Positions 9,931 through 19,138 are shown, counted from the stretch's first letter. The stretch is 64,000 nt of DNA from Oscillospiraceae bacterium (GCA_902778275.1 CACYXE010000005.1:1-64000), one strand, 5' to 3'. The notes: generated by a model not told the origin, from the letters alone. Numbers and translations: made by a program.

Positions 9931-10025
9931 CGTACAGTCTCCTTTCTGTTTTTTCTTAGGCAGCGAGTGCGCCGGACCTGTTCCGGCAGGCCCAGGCCCG
10001 GCGCGGATTTAGGAGTAAAAAAGTA

Positions 10026-11246
10026 TTATTTCTTCTTTTTGGCCTTTGCCGCATCCACAAAGCTCTGCTCGAGATCCAGGACCTCCTGCTCGCTCAGGCC
10101 ATACTGGGTGAGATAGAACACGCTGTCCTCTCCAAGGTCGGGCGCACGCTTGACCAGCGCGGGCGTCTTGGACATCTTGATCCAGGGGCCGCGGCGCTTG
10201 ACGGTCTTGTTCTCCTTGAAGGAAGGCGGTGTCTCCACTTCCACGAGGGTGCCGCGCTCCCAGAGGACGTCGTCCTTGCTGACTTCCGAGGTGCTCTTGA
10301 TCTTGCAGCAGGCGATGCCGGCCGCTTCCATCATGGCGATAGGCTCGTTGATATCGTCATACTGCTTCAGCCAGGCTTCCACATTCTCCACCAGATACTT
10401 GATGTTCTTGGTTCTGGCGGTGTTGTCGGCCACAAGGGGATCGTTGGCAAAGTCCGGACGGCCCATGACAGCGCACAGACTGTTCCAGCCCTTGGGGCTG
10501 TATGCGGAGATCACGCAGCTCTGGCCGTTGTTGCCGTTGTAGACGCCGTAGGGCGCCATGTTGGCATAGTGGTTGCCTGTACGAGAGGGCTTGGTGCCCA
10601 GATTCAGGGCGCCTTCCATCATGGAGTTGATGCCTACCATGCCGTCCAGCAGGGAGATGTCCAGATGCTGGCCCTCGCCGGTACGCATCTTGTGGTACAG
10701 AGCAGCTGCCATAGCGAAGGCGGCGTTGAGCGCGCCCACATAGTCGCCCACGGGAACGCCCATGCGGGCCGGAGGGCCGGAGGGATCGCCGTTGAGGTCC
10801 ATGATACCACTCATGCCCTGGGCGATGACGTCATAGCCGGGCTTTTTGCTGTAGCCGCCGGTCTGGCCGCAGGCGGAAACGGACATGTAGATAATGTCGG
10901 GCTTGATCTGAACGACGCTCTCGTAGTCCAGGCCGAACTTCTTCATCTGGCCGGGCTTATAGCTCTCGGCGATGATGTCGGTATCCTGAATCATCTTGTA
11001 GAGCAGTTCCTTGGATCTGGGATCATCCAGTGCCAGAACGATGGACTTTTTGCCCCGGTTGGAGAAGTGATGGAACAGAGCCTGTCCCTCCATACGGGGA
11101 GAAACCCCCCGGATATCGTCCCCCGCAATGGGCCGCTCAACCTTGATGACCTCAGCGCCGAAATCCGCCAGAAGTGCGGTGGAGCCGGGGCCGGCCAGGT
11201 TGCTGGTGAAGTCAAGCACACGAACGCCTTCGAAAATGTTAGCCAT
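10026..11246 (-). CDS. CaiB/BaiF family (type III) CoA-transferase
   Basis: A 406-residue protein beginning FEGVRVLDFTSNLAGPGST, the standard type III start, then GAEVIKVERP and the RGKKSIVLAL segment. The catalytic aspartate is in GVPVGDYVGALNA (about residue 168), aligning with Asp169 of formyl-CoA transferase. Such enzymes move CoA between carboxylic acids through an aspartyl-CoA thioester. The C-terminus is Lys-rich (AAKAKKKK). It is separated from the downstream transferase by a 95-bp gap containing an imperfect GC hairpin. Confidence 0.93.
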   Translation of the reverse strand: MANIFEGVRVLDFTSNLAGPGSTALLADFGAEVIKVERPIAGDDIRGVSPRMEGQALFHHFSNRGKKSIVLALDDPRSKELLYKMIQDTDIIAESYKPGQMKKFGLDYESVVQIKPDIIYMSVSACGQTGGYSKKPGYDVIAQGMSGIMDLNGDPSGPPARMGVPVGDYVGALNAAFAMAAALYHKMRTGEGQHLDISLLDGMVGINSMMEGALNLGTKPSRTGNHYANMAPYGVYNGNNGQSCVISAYSPKGWNSLCAVMGRPDFANDPLVADNTARTKNIKYLVENVEAWLKQYDDINEPIAMMEAAGIACCKIKSTSEVSKDDVLWERGTLVEVETPPSFKENKTVKRRGPWIKMSKTPALVKRAPDLGEDSVFYLTQYGLSEQEVLDLEQSFVDAAKAKKKK

Positions 11247-11260
11247 AGCCGTCTCCTCCC

Positions 11261-12049
11261 TTATTTACCGGTGAACTGCGGCTTCCGCTTGGACAGGAAA
11301 GCATTGACTGCTTCGGGGTAGTCAGAAGTCAGCTCGCACTCGCCCTGCAGCTCGATCTCGCTCTGGTTGATGAGGGCCCATTCGTTGTAATTGACTCTGT
11401 TGATGAGGCTCTTGATGTTTGCATAGGAAACGGTGGGGCCGTGGGAGTACTTCTTGATGTACTTCTGCACGGTCTCCTCCAGCTTCTCAGCGGGAACGGC
11501 CTCGGTGAACATGCCCCACTCGGCGCCCTGCTTGCCGCTGAACAGCTTGCCGGACATCATGAGCTCTGTGGCCCGGGTGGTGCCGACCGCTCTGGACAGG
11601 AACAGAGAGCAGCCGCAGTCGGGAATGAAGCCCACGTTTACGAAAGCGAAGGTGGCCTTGGAGGCCTCATCGATGATGCTGAAGTCGCAGGCCAGGGCCA
11701 GGGCGATGCCGGCACCGGCGATGGCGCCCTCGATCCAGGCGATCACAGGCTTCTTCACATTGCGGATGCGCCACAGGGCGGCGCCCAGGGCACGGCAAGC
11801 CTGGCGGGTGCCGCGGATGCCGTTGTCGATGCGGTACTTCATGGTGTTGATGTCGCCGCCGCCGGAGAAATTGCCGCCGGCGCCGCGGATCACCACCGCA
11901 CGCACTTCGTCGTCATAGTCGCAGGCGTCCAGGCAGTGCATCAGCTCGGGAGCCACGTCCACGTTCAGGGGGTTTCTCTTCTCGGGACGGTTGAGCGTAA
12001 TGTAACCGACATTGTCTTTTACTTCAAACAGCACATACTGAAGTTCCAT
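11261..12049 (-). CDS. Crotonase-superfamily protein lacking both hydratase glutamates
   Basis: A 262-residue crotonase-fold protein with the oxyanion-hole segment GNFSGGGDI and the CoA-binding N-terminus (YITLNRPEKRNPL). In classical enoyl-CoA hydratases the catalytic glutamates sit in GGGCE and QPE. Here the matching positions read GAGIA and FVN, so both are lost. An aspartate is kept in FIPDCG, where dienoyl-CoA isomerases have their catalytic Asp. An isomerase, decarboxylase or C-C hydrolase role is therefore more likely than hydration. A normal hydratase is encoded two genes upstream in the same operon. Confidence 0.85.
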   Translation of the reverse strand: MELQYVLFEVKDNVGYITLNRPEKRNPLNVDVAPELMHCLDACDYDDEVRAVVIRGAGGNFSGGGDINTMKYRIDNGIRGTRQACRALGAALWRIRNVKKPVIAWIEGAIAGAGIALALACDFSIIDEASKATFAFVNVGFIPDCGCSLFLSRAVGTTRATELMMSGKLFSGKQGAEWGMFTEAVPAEKLEETVQKYIKKYSHGPTVSYANIKSLINRVNYNEWALINQSEIELQGECELTSDYPEAVNAFLSKRKPQFTGK

Positions 12050-12069
12050 TTCTCTTGCCTTTCTCCTTA

Positions 12070-13236
12070 TTACTTGTCCTCAGCGCACAGGTCGTTGCCG
12101 ACGATCATACGCTGGATCTGGTTGGCGCCCTCGAAGATCTGGTACAGCTTCGCGTCGCGGAAGCGCTTCTCAACGGGGTAGTCGCGGCTGTAGCCGTTGC
12201 CGCCCATGATCTGAACAGCGTCCTCGCAGACCTTCATGCCGGCGTCGGAGGCGAAGTACTTGGCAGCGGAGGCCAGGCGGCCGTCGCGGATGCCTTCGTC
12301 GGCGCACTTGCAGACGTACCAGGTGAACTGACGTGCGGCATTCAGACGGGTGAACATGTCGGCCAGCATGAAGCTGACGCCCTGATTCTTGCAGATGGGC
12401 TTGCCGAAGGTCTTTCTGACCTTGGCGTACTCAACAGCGCATTCCAGAGCATACTGGGCGTTGCCGATGGCGCCGGCTCCGGAGGACGGACGGGTGTAGC
12501 CCAGAGAGGTCATGGCAATGCCGAAGCCTTTGCCCTCGGCACCGATCAGGTTGGCAACGGGAACCTTGACGTCTTCCAGGACCACGTCGTTGGTGGAGGA
12601 GGTGCGGAAGCCCATCTTGTCCTCGTGTTTTCCGATGGAGATGCCGGGCGTCTTCATGTCTACCAGAAAGGCGGAGATACCCTTGGCACGCAGGCTCAGG
12701 TCATGGGAGGCGAAGAAGATACCGAAATCGGCGTCCTCAGCGGCGGTGATGAAGCTCTTGCGGCCGTTGAGCACGAAGTACTCGCCCTCACGGGTGTAGC
12801 GGGTGGTCAGGGAGCTGGCGTCGGAGCCCGCGTCAGCCTCGGTCAGTGCAAAGCAGCCGCGGCCGCCGGAAGTCAGGCGATCGGCGATCCACTTCATCTG
12901 CTCGGGCGTGCCGGCGACCTTCACGGGGACGGAAGCCATGTAGCAGACTGCCACGTTGCCGGAGAAGCCGGCGTCACCGCGGGCCAGTTCTTCCTTGACC
13001 AGGGTGTTCTGGAAGATGGTGCCGCCCAGTCCGCCGTATTTCTCAGGGAGCGTGAGGTAGGTCAGTCCCATCTCATATGCCTGACGGAACAGGTCGTTCA
13101 TGACCTCCTTTTCCACGTCGAGAGCGGCGGTCTTGGGAATGATCTCCTTATCCGCGAAATCGCGAACCATCAATCTAAGATCCTGCTCAGCCGTGGTAAG
13201 CAAATAACGGTTGTCTCTCATAGTGTTTTCCTCCAA
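12070..13236 (-). CDS. Acyl-CoA dehydrogenase
   Basis: A 388-residue flavoenzyme with all family landmarks: [15 protein letters not shown] (FAD/substrate loop), the central beta domain, VRKTFGKPI and [16 protein letters not shown], and a C-terminal IFEGANQIQ. The glutamate in IFEGA (about residue 369) is the usual catalytic base. It makes an enoyl-CoA and passes electrons to an electron-transfer flavoprotein. A matching etfB-etfA pair is encoded divergently at 16529-18346, so the two probably form one electron-transfer unit. Confidence 0.95.
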   Translation of the reverse strand: MEENTMRDNRYLLTTAEQDLRLMVRDFADKEIIPKTAALDVEKEVMNDLFRQAYEMGLTYLTLPEKYGGLGGTIFQNTLVKEELARGDAGFSGNVAVCYMASVPVKVAGTPEQMKWIADRLTSGGRGCFALTEADAGSDASSLTTRYTREGEYFVLNGRKSFITAAEDADFGIFFASHDLSLRAKGISAFLVDMKTPGISIGKHEDKMGFRTSSTNDVVLEDVKVPVANLIGAEGKGFGIAMTSLGYTRPSSGAGAIGNAQYALECAVEYAKVRKTFGKPICKNQGVSFMLADMFTRLNAARQFTWYVCKCADEGIRDGRLASAAKYFASDAGMKVCEDAVQIMGGNGYSRDYPVEKRFRDAKLYQIFEGANQIQRMIVGNDLCAEDK

Positions 13237-13304
13237 ACATTATAATTTTTTTCCTGTGTGCGGGTGCACACATGGCTTACAAAATGGATTCGCGGGGCTT
13301 GGGC

Positions 13305-14285
13305 TCAAACCTGGAAACTCCGAATGGTCTCCACGCATTCGCGCATGGTGTCCTCGATGATCTGCCGGACCGGCAGGACATCGTGGATCACACCGGTGAC
13401 CTGGCCCAGGCAGATGGTGCCGCAGTGATCGTAATCGCCGTTTTCAAAGAAGAGCTCCTGCGCCTTGATGCCGGACATGTCCTCCGCCACCGCGTCAAAG
13501 GGCAGCCCCTGCTTCTCACGGGCAAGCACGCTCTTGGCCATTTCGCTCTTGTAAGCGCGGGTAGTGTTGACATAGGAACGCAGCAGAAGGATCGTATCCA
13601 GCTCGTTGGTATTCTCCGCCAGGTGCCGCTTGAGTGAATCCAGCACCGGACACTCTTCCGAGAGCAGGAAGCGGGTCCCCATGTATACGCCCTGCGCCCC
13701 CAGCATCAGAGCCGCCGCCATCTGCCGGCCGGTGCCGACACCGCCGGCGGTAATGACCGGGACGTGCAGCTGCTCCACACAGCGGGTGGTCAGCACCATG
13801 GTGCCGATGTCATTTTCACCGGGATGCCCCGCGCACTCGAAGCCGTCGGCAACGATCAGGTCGCAGCCGGCCTTCTCCGCTTTCTGGGCATGCTTGGTAA
13901 TGGTGCACTTGTGGCTCCAGATCATGCCGTATTCCTTGAATTTGGCGATCATAGCGTCGCTGGGAATGCGGCCGGCGGTCTCGATGATCTTGACCCCTTC
14001 CTCGCCGCACACCCGGATAAAGCCGTCATAGTCCGGAACGTAAAGAGACGGCAGCAGCGTAATGTTTACGGCAAAAGGCTTGGACGTGATCTTCTTGACC
14101 TTGCGGATCTCCGCACGCAGATCTTCCGCTGTGCGATGGGTAGAAGAGGACAGCACCCCGAGGCCGCCCGCCTCGGATACGGCGCCCACCAGGCAGGCCC
14201 TGGCGATCCACTGCATGCAGCCCTGTATGATGGGATACTCGATCCCCAGCATTTCCGTTACTTTCGTCTGAATGGCATAGCTCAT
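13305..14285 (-). CDS. Nitronate monooxygenase / FabK-family FMN oxidoreductase
   Basis: A 326-residue TIM-barrel flavoprotein. It starts EMLGIEYPIIQGCMQWIA and has the GFECAGHPGE motif carrying the family histidine, ITAGGVGTGRQMAAALMLGA for the FMN phosphate and YMGTRFL. These define the nitronate monooxygenase/2-nitropropane dioxygenase group, which also contains the enoyl-ACP reductase FabK. Inside an acyl-CoA operon of an anaerobe, a reductase or dehydrogenase of an unsaturated CoA thioester is a better guess than nitronate oxidation. AGGAG lies upstream of the ATG. Confidence 0.88.
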   Translation of the reverse strand: MSYAIQTKVTEMLGIEYPIIQGCMQWIARACLVGAVSEAGGLGVLSSSTHRTAEDLRAEIRKVKKITSKPFAVNITLLPSLYVPDYDGFIRVCGEEGVKIIETAGRIPSDAMIAKFKEYGMIWSHKCTITKHAQKAEKAGCDLIVADGFECAGHPGENDIGTMVLTTRCVEQLHVPVITAGGVGTGRQMAAALMLGAQGVYMGTRFLLSEECPVLDSLKRHLAENTNELDTILLLRSYVNTTRAYKSEMAKSVLAREKQGLPFDAVAEDMSGIKAQELFFENGDYDHCGTICLGQVTGVIHDVLPVRQIIEDTMRECVETIRSFQV

Positions 14286-14307
14286 GTCTGTTTCTCCTTT
14301 CAGACTT

Positions 14308-15099
14308 TTATCTGCCCTTGAAATTGGGTTTGCGCTTTTCCTTGAAGGCCGTAACGCCCTCCTGTCTGTCCTCGGTGCCCATCAGCACCATCAGGGCCAG
14401 CGCCTCGGCCCGGAGCCCGGTCTCGATATCTGTAGTGGCAGAGGAAAGGATCAGTCTCTTGACCACTGCCATGGCCAGCGGCGCCCGCTGGATCATGACG
14501 TTTGCCAGCGCCTTGGCCTCATTCAGCAGCTGTTCCTGGGGAACGCACTTCATGGCCAGGCCCGCGTCCACCGCCTCCTGTCCTTTCAGGATGCGCCCGC
14601 CGAGGATGATCTCCTTGGCGCGGCCGACCCCCACGATGCGGCTGAGCCGCTGGGTGCCGCCTGCCCCGGGGATGATCCCGAGCTTGGTCTCGGGCAGGCC
14701 AAACTGGGCGTTCTCGCTGCACAGCCGGATATCACAGGCCAGCGCGATCTCGCAGCCGCCGCCGAAGGCGTAGCCGTTGACCGCGGCAATGACCGGCTTG
14801 GAGCCTGTCTCGATCATGCGCAGCGCGTAGTCCAGATCCCGCAGCTTGATGCCGTACTCCGCAGTTCTGGGTTTGGCAAACTTTCTGACGTCCGCGCCGG
14901 ATACGAAAGCCTTCTGACCGGCGCCGGTGAGGATGACCGCTTTGATCTCATCGTTTTCCTCGACCCACTCCATAAACTCCCGCAGCTCGCGCCAGCAGTC
15001 ATCGCTGAACGCGTTGTGGACCTCGGGCTTGTTGACCGTGAAAACTGCGATTCCGTCTTCGATGTCCAACAGGAAATTTTCAAACTCTTTTTCTGCCAT
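14308..15099 (-). CDS. Enoyl-CoA hydratase (crotonase)
   Basis: A 263-residue crotonase with both catalytic glutamates: GGGCE (about residue 117) and LPE (about residue 137), followed by the standard GIIPGAGGTQRL. The oxyanion residues are in KAFVSGADV. It would hydrate a trans-2-enoyl-CoA. It is the first gene of the leftward operon. The 467 bp upstream separate it from the divergent LysR regulator, so its promoter is probably the LysR-controlled one. Confidence 0.93.
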   Translation of the reverse strand: MAEKEFENFLLDIEDGIAVFTVNKPEVHNAFSDDCWRELREFMEWVEENDEIKAVILTGAGQKAFVSGADVRKFAKPRTAEYGIKLRDLDYALRMIETGSKPVIAAVNGYAFGGGCEIALACDIRLCSENAQFGLPETKLGIIPGAGGTQRLSRIVGVGRAKEIILGGRILKGQEAVDAGLAMKCVPQEQLLNEAKALANVMIQRAPLAMAVVKRLILSSATTDIETGLRAEALALMVLMGTEDRQEGVTAFKEKRKPNFKGR

Positions 15100-15566
15100 T
15101 TTCTAACCCCCTTTTCTCTTGTCCGTTTCTGCTTCCGATGCTTCGTCCGTTCTTCTTCCCGGCGATTTTCCGGTTCTAATTTGCAGCTTTTTTGTCAAAC
15201 CCGAGGCCAAGAAGATGCCGTCATCTGATTTGACCGACGAAAAAGTCGGTTTCCTGAACGGCAAAAATCATTCATACATTCTTGGATTTATTGTATAATT
15301 TTTGTTAAACAAACACAATAAACACATATTTTCGGCCCCCTACAATTGTATGTTTCTTACAACATTTTCTTTTGTCACTGTCACAACTATCCGTCGTAGA
15401 ATACAAGTTTTTCTTGTGTCAAATATTTCGCAAGATTTGTAGCGAAATTAACAATTCTGTGATATCGTTACTTTAGTATTCATTAATACAAAGGAGTTCA
15501 TAATAACAAATACATATGCGGTTGGAGGCTGGAATTTAGCAGGGCCTGGTTCTGGAGGGGAACACC
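15100..15566. promoter_or_regulatory. AT-rich divergent promoter region between CoA operon and LysR gene
   Basis: This 467-bp gap is much more AT-rich than its flanks and holds no gene. A 13-base odd palindrome (TTTGTTAAACAAA, 15302-15314) lies where the leftward promoter is expected. It resembles half of a Rex-type site but is not the full published form. A leftward candidate promoter is TTGTGT-N16-TACAAT (15291-15318, minus). A rightward candidate for the LysR gene is TTGTAG-N17-TGATAT (about 15437-15465). All are weak matches judged by eye. Confidence 0.4.
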
Positions 15567-16451
15567 ATGGATATCAATCAGCTTCGTTATTATTTGGAAG
15601 TATGCAATTGCAGCAGCATCTCCAAGGCTGCCGAACGGATACAGATGTCCCAGCAGGGCTTGAGTCTTTCCATTCGGCGCTTGGAGGATGAACTCGGATG
15701 TGATCTGTTTTATCGAAAATCCAACGGGATCGTGCTGACGGAGGTCGGGAAAAAGGTACGGATAGAAGCTGCCCGCATCGTCGGCATCGTTGACAACATC
15801 AACCGGATCTGCCGCAGCGGCGGGGCCGGGTCGGGCCGTCTTTCGGTGGCGATTTCCACAAGCATGATCTCCCGGATTCCCGTGGAGTTTCAGCGTTTTC
15901 TGATCTCCGGCAACAGTGATCTGGACGTGCGCCTTGTGGAGATGTATTCCCCCGAATGCTCCAAGGCCGTGGCTAAGGGAGAGGTCGACTATGCCGTCAT
16001 CTATGGGGAAGAAGACGTGAACGGTTTGCAGGCGATCCGGCTGGATACGCTGCAGCAGGTCATTCTCGTCAACAAGCAGCACTCGCTGGCAGCGAAAGAC
16101 GAACTGGAGATGCGGGACCTCAACGGCCTTCCCTTCGTCCTGCCCAACACCGTCACTTACCCCACACGACTGTTCAGGCAATGCTGCCGGGAGGCGAACA
16201 TTGAGGTCTTCAAAGCCTACGAAAGCGACATTCCGGCCCAGACGGTGGAAATCATTTCCAACAATCCTTTGTTGGTCACGCGGCTTTGTACGATTGATCT
16301 TAGAGACAACGATATGTTGAAGGTAAAAGCCATCCCGGTGAAGGACGTGGACTTTTCCATGCCGGTCTATCTTGTGTACAAAAAGGATCGCCAGCTGAAC
16401 GTCTACGACAATATGTTCCTGATGATGGTCAAGAGCTTTTACCATCTTTGA
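15567..16451 (+). CDS. LysR-family transcriptional regulator
   Basis: A 294-residue regulator with the LysR helix-turn-helix at the N-terminus (MDINQLRYYLEVCNCSSISK, then AAERIQMSQQGLSLSIRRLE, about residues 20-40) and a two-lobed effector domain. GGAGGGG precedes the ATG. It is divergent from the acyl-CoA operon and directly upstream of etfB-etfA, the classic arrangement in which LysR controls the divergent operon in response to a pathway intermediate. The effector is unknown. Confidence 0.93.
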   Translation: MDINQLRYYLEVCNCSSISKAAERIQMSQQGLSLSIRRLEDELGCDLFYRKSNGIVLTEVGKKVRIEAARIVGIVDNINRICRSGGAGSGRLSVAISTSMISRIPVEFQRFLISGNSDLDVRLVEMYSPECSKAVAKGEVDYAVIYGEEDVNGLQAIRLDTLQQVILVNKQHSLAAKDELEMRDLNGLPFVLPNTVTYPTRLFRQCCREANIEVFKAYESDIPAQTVEIISNNPLLVTRLCTIDLRDNDMLKVKAIPVKDVDFSMPVYLVYKKDRQLNVYDNMFLMMVKSFYHL

Positions 16452-16528
16452 CCCGGCGCCGCAGGAAGCGGCTTCCCTATGAAAACCGCACGCGGATCGC
16501 GGTTGATTAATAGAAAGAAGGAGTGCTA

Positions 16529-17320
16529 ATGTCTATGAAAATCCTTGTATTTGTCAAACAGGTCCCGGATACCGTGGACGTGAAAATTGACCCCAAGACC
16601 GGCAACATCTGCCGCGATGGAGTTCAAAGCACCGTAAACCCCTACGATATGAACGCCATCGAAGCTGCTCTGCAGATCAAAGAGGCTGTGGGCGGCACCA
16701 TCTGCGCGGTCAGCATGGGTCCCCCCCAGGCGATGGCTGTACTCGATCACGCCCTGGCCATGGGATGCGACGAGTGCTACCTGCTCAGCGACCGCGCTTT
16801 CGGCGGTGCGGACACCCTTGCCACCGGTTATACGCTGGCCAAGGCCGCGGAGAAGATCGGCGACTACGATCTGCTGCTCTTCGGCAAATGCGCCACCGAC
16901 GCCGAGACCGCGCAGACCGCACCTATCGTGGCGGAGTTCCTAGGTCTGCCCCAGGTCACTCTGGCCGACAGCCTTGAGATCAAGGACGGCTGGGCCTACT
17001 GCCGCCGTGACCTGGGTTCCTCTTTCCAGGATGTAAAGGTCAAGCTGCCGGCCATGGTCTCCGTGACCGAGAACATCAACAATCCCCGCTTCCCCACCGC
17101 CAAAGGCATCTTTACCCGCGGCCGCAAACCGCACTACACCTGGGACGCAGCCGCTGCCGAGTGCGATACCGCCAGGACCGGCGCTGCGGGCTCTCCCTCT
17201 GTCAACAAAAAAATCTTCGAGCCGCCCAAGCACAACACCGATACGAGCTACTTCACCGGCGAGATCGAAGAGATGGCCAAGGCCTTCGTCGACGCCCTCG
17301 AGGCCGAGCACAAGATCTGA
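16529..17320 (+). CDS. etfB: Electron transfer flavoprotein beta subunit
   Basis: EtfB pairs with EtfA and takes electrons from acyl-CoA dehydrogenase. The chain starts MKILVFVKQVPDTVDVKIDP and has a FGGADTLATGYTLA loop and DAETAQTAPIVAEFL, all standard. The N-terminal segment ICRDGVQSTVNPYDMNAIEA resembles the electron-bifurcating EtfB group more than the mitochondrial type. ATG 16529 was chosen because AGAAGGAG lies at the right distance. A GTG at 16523 is in frame. It is followed after 21 bp by etfA. Confidence 0.93.
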   Translation: MSMKILVFVKQVPDTVDVKIDPKTGNICRDGVQSTVNPYDMNAIEAALQIKEAVGGTICAVSMGPPQAMAVLDHALAMGCDECYLLSDRAFGGADTLATGYTLAKAAEKIGDYDLLLFGKCATDAETAQTAPIVAEFLGLPQVTLADSLEIKDGWAYCRRDLGSSFQDVKVKLPAMVSVTENINNPRFPTAKGIFTRGRKPHYTWDAAAAECDTARTGAAGSPSVNKKIFEPPKHNTDTSYFTGEIEEMAKAFVDALEAEHKI

Positions 17321-17341
17321 TTGGAAAGGAGTAAGAAGAAC

Positions 17342-18346
17342 ATGAATAAAGCTGATTACAAGGGAATTTGGGTATTTGCCGAGCAGGAAAACGGCGTTCT
17401 CTCCTCCACTCCGTTGGAACTGCTGGCCAAAGCCATTGATCTGAAAGCCAAGCTCGGTGGAACCGACACCATCACGGCAGTCCTCCTGGGCAAGGATGTC
17501 GCTCCCATCTGTGACACGCTTTTCGCCCATGGCGCCGAGCAGGTGATCGTACTGGAAAACGACGCGCTGGCTGTTTACAAACACCGCGTCTATGCCAAAG
17601 CCCTGGTCGAACTCGTTGAGAAACACAAGCCCTCCATCTTCCTTTTTGCCGCCTCTCCCATCGGCCGCGAGTTGGCTCCTCGGGTCATGGCCCGCCTCGG
17701 CACCGGCCTGACTGCTGACGCCATTGACCTGGACGTGGATGAAGAAGGCACCTTTGTACAGACCACCCCCAACTTCGGCGGCAACATCCTCTCCCATATC
17801 GCCATCCCAGAGAAGCGTCCCCAGATGTGCACCGTGCACCCCAAAGTGTTTGAGCCCATCGCCCCCATTGCCGGCGCCTCCGGCCCCGTGATCACCGAGG
17901 ATATCGCTGTCAGTGATGACGAGGACTTTGTCATTCTCAACACGGAGGAGAAGGTCTTCGCCAGCCAGCCCATCGACAAGGCTTCCATCGTGGTGGCAGG
18001 CGGCTTCGGCGTTAAGAACGAGGAGGACCTGGCCATGCTCAGCACCCTAGCCGAGCTTATCAACGGGCAGGTCGGCTGCTCCCGTCCTCTGCGCGAAACC
18101 GGCATGCTGGGTCATGAACTGCAGATCGGCCAGAGCGGTGCCACCATCACCCCCGATCTCATCATTAACGTGGCCATTTCCGGCTCCGTTCAGTACATGG
18201 CCGGTATGGACAAGTCCAAGTGCATCATGAGCATCAACAAAGACGCCAACGCTACGATCTTCAGCGCCAGCCATTACGGTGCGGTCGCAGACTTCCGGAA
18301 GCTCGTTCCCGCTATCATCGAGGAGATCCAGAACCGCAAGGCCTGA
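17342..18346 (+). CDS. etfA: Electron transfer flavoprotein alpha subunit
   Basis: A 334-residue EtfA with the N-terminal alpha/beta domain (GIWVFAEQENG) and the FAD-binding C-terminal domain: VVAGGFGVKNEEDLAML, SRPLRETG, QIGQSGATITPDLIINVAIS, then AGMDKSKCIMSINKD and HYGAVAD. This is the regular FAD-binding string of the family. ATG 17342 has GGAGTAAG upstream. It is the last gene of the LysR-etf unit and is followed by strong hairpins. Confidence 0.95.
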   Translation: MNKADYKGIWVFAEQENGVLSSTPLELLAKAIDLKAKLGGTDTITAVLLGKDVAPICDTLFAHGAEQVIVLENDALAVYKHRVYAKALVELVEKHKPSIFLFAASPIGRELAPRVMARLGTGLTADAIDLDVDEEGTFVQTTPNFGGNILSHIAIPEKRPQMCTVHPKVFEPIAPIAGASGPVITEDIAVSDDEDFVILNTEEKVFASQPIDKASIVVAGGFGVKNEEDLAMLSTLAELINGQVGCSRPLRETGMLGHELQIGQSGATITPDLIINVAISGSVQYMAGMDKSKCIMSINKDANATIFSASHYGAVADFRKLVPAIIEEIQNRKA

Positions 18347-18362
18347 TCGCTGCGCATAATTA

Positions 18363-18395
18363 AGCTCCTCACCGAGATCTCTCCGGTGAGGAGCT
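18363..18395 (+). terminator. Hairpin after etfA
   Basis: A 12-bp perfect stem (18363-18374 with 18384-18395) begins 17 bases after the etfA stop. It lacks a T-run directly behind it. A second 12-bp repeat with A/T-rich loop (18437-18448 with 18472-18483) follows, so transcription is probably stopped by the group of hairpins as a whole. Confidence 0.6.
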
Positions 18396-18504
18396 AATCA
18401 AACCTTTCAGCAGGAAACTATTTTATTACAGCAAAACAGCACGCTTGAATTTTTCTTTTTTTCATAAAAAATCAAGCGTGCTGAAAATCGAAACAGAACA
18501 AAAG

Positions 18505-18540
18505 AAAAACGCTGAAATCACTAATGATTTCAGCGTTTTT
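18505..18540. terminator. Bidirectional rho-independent terminator abutting the island repeat
   Basis: A 16-bp perfect stem with loop CTAA: AAAAACGCTGAAATCA (18505-18520) pairs with 18525-18540, giving A-run and T-run on the two sides. Its last base is the first base of the 23-bp repeat that matches the tRNA-Pro 3' end. Confidence 0.85.
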
Positions 18541-18562
18541 GGTCCGAGTGACTGGATTTGAA
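18540..18562. repeat. Left copy of tRNA-Pro 3'-end direct repeat (candidate att site)
   Basis: Twenty-three bases starting TGGTCCGAGTGACTGG and ending ATTTGAA are identical, in the same orientation, to 43933-43955, which is the CCA end, acceptor stem and T-arm of the tRNA-Pro gene. The match begins exactly at the CCA and ends inside the T-loop. This is the usual form of attachment duplications left by elements that integrate into tRNA genes. No tRNA continues to the right of this copy. Confidence 0.7.
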
Positions 18563-18994
18563 TACCCTGAAGGGCACTAGGTCGCTTCGCTCCCGTCGCC
18601 AGCGGCCTGCGCGGCGATGGACGCCGCTTGGCCGCTTTGCGGCCATTGATTGAAATGCAAGAGGCCGCTGGTGTACCAAACGCCCAAGCCAAAAGAACAG
18701 GGGTACCTTTTGGTACCCCTGTTCTTTTGGTCCGAGTGTTCATAACGGACTTGATAAAACACCAATAATTCCGGCGGTCGACACACATATTCCCGACTTT
18801 TTCAACGGCACATTCGATTTCTCCAAAGCCTTGTTCTTCAATGGATTCAAAGGAGGACGAATGGCACGAGAACAAAGAAAAGATATGCCTATAGAAGCTT
18901 CCAACGAGACTTTGTTGCCGGCCGGACACCTGTGATCGCCTACCCCAAACAGCGGGAGCACGATCAAGCATAAATACTAACTGCTATTTCCCGC
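18563..18994. repeat. Mosaic of short repeats at the left island end
   Basis: No gene is supported. The segment holds a 15-base string (CAAGAGGCCGCTGGT, 18658-18672) also present on the sense strand of the tRNA-Pro gene, and a 17-bp perfect hairpin with TTTT loop (18691-18707 with 18712-18728). It also has a third truncated copy of the acceptor-stem string (TTTTGGTCCGAGTG, 18725-18738) and a 17-bp sequence (18733-18749) that recurs inverted at 43913-43929 beside the right repeat. A translated 169-residue minus-strand ORF across it has no recognisable domain and is judged spurious. Confidence 0.5.
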
Positions 18995-19138
18995 GAAAAT
19001 GACATTCGGTCCATCACGCTCGTCCGCATATTTGCTCCCTGCTGCAGCGGACTAGAGTATGCAGTCTATCAGGAACTGGCGAAGTGCGGGAAAAGATTTC
19101 CTCTACAGATCATCATTGGCGCAGACAGCAAGGTTCCG
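18995..19138 (+). pseudogene. Remnant of a ferredoxin-like CCxG protein gene
   Basis: The frame from 18995 reads ENDIRSITLVRIFAPCCSG, then LEYAVYQELAKCGKRFPLQI. It matches my recollection of the conserved C-terminal segment VVRMEVPCCGGLExAV of Clostridial 4Fe-4S ferredoxin-type proteins. There is no start, and the frame is lost after about 48 residues. It is gene debris inside the left end of the island. Confidence 0.4.

Noticed and set aside
12055..13245. A 396-codon plus-strand frame opposite the acyl-CoA dehydrogenase gene
   Set aside because: It has Gly/Val/Ala/His-rich shadow text with no domain. The minus strand encodes a full acyl-CoA dehydrogenase.
18462..18971. A 169-residue minus-strand ORF across the left island end
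   Set aside because: It crosses terminators and the tRNA-derived repeat, and its translation follows hairpins. There is no domain or ribosome site.
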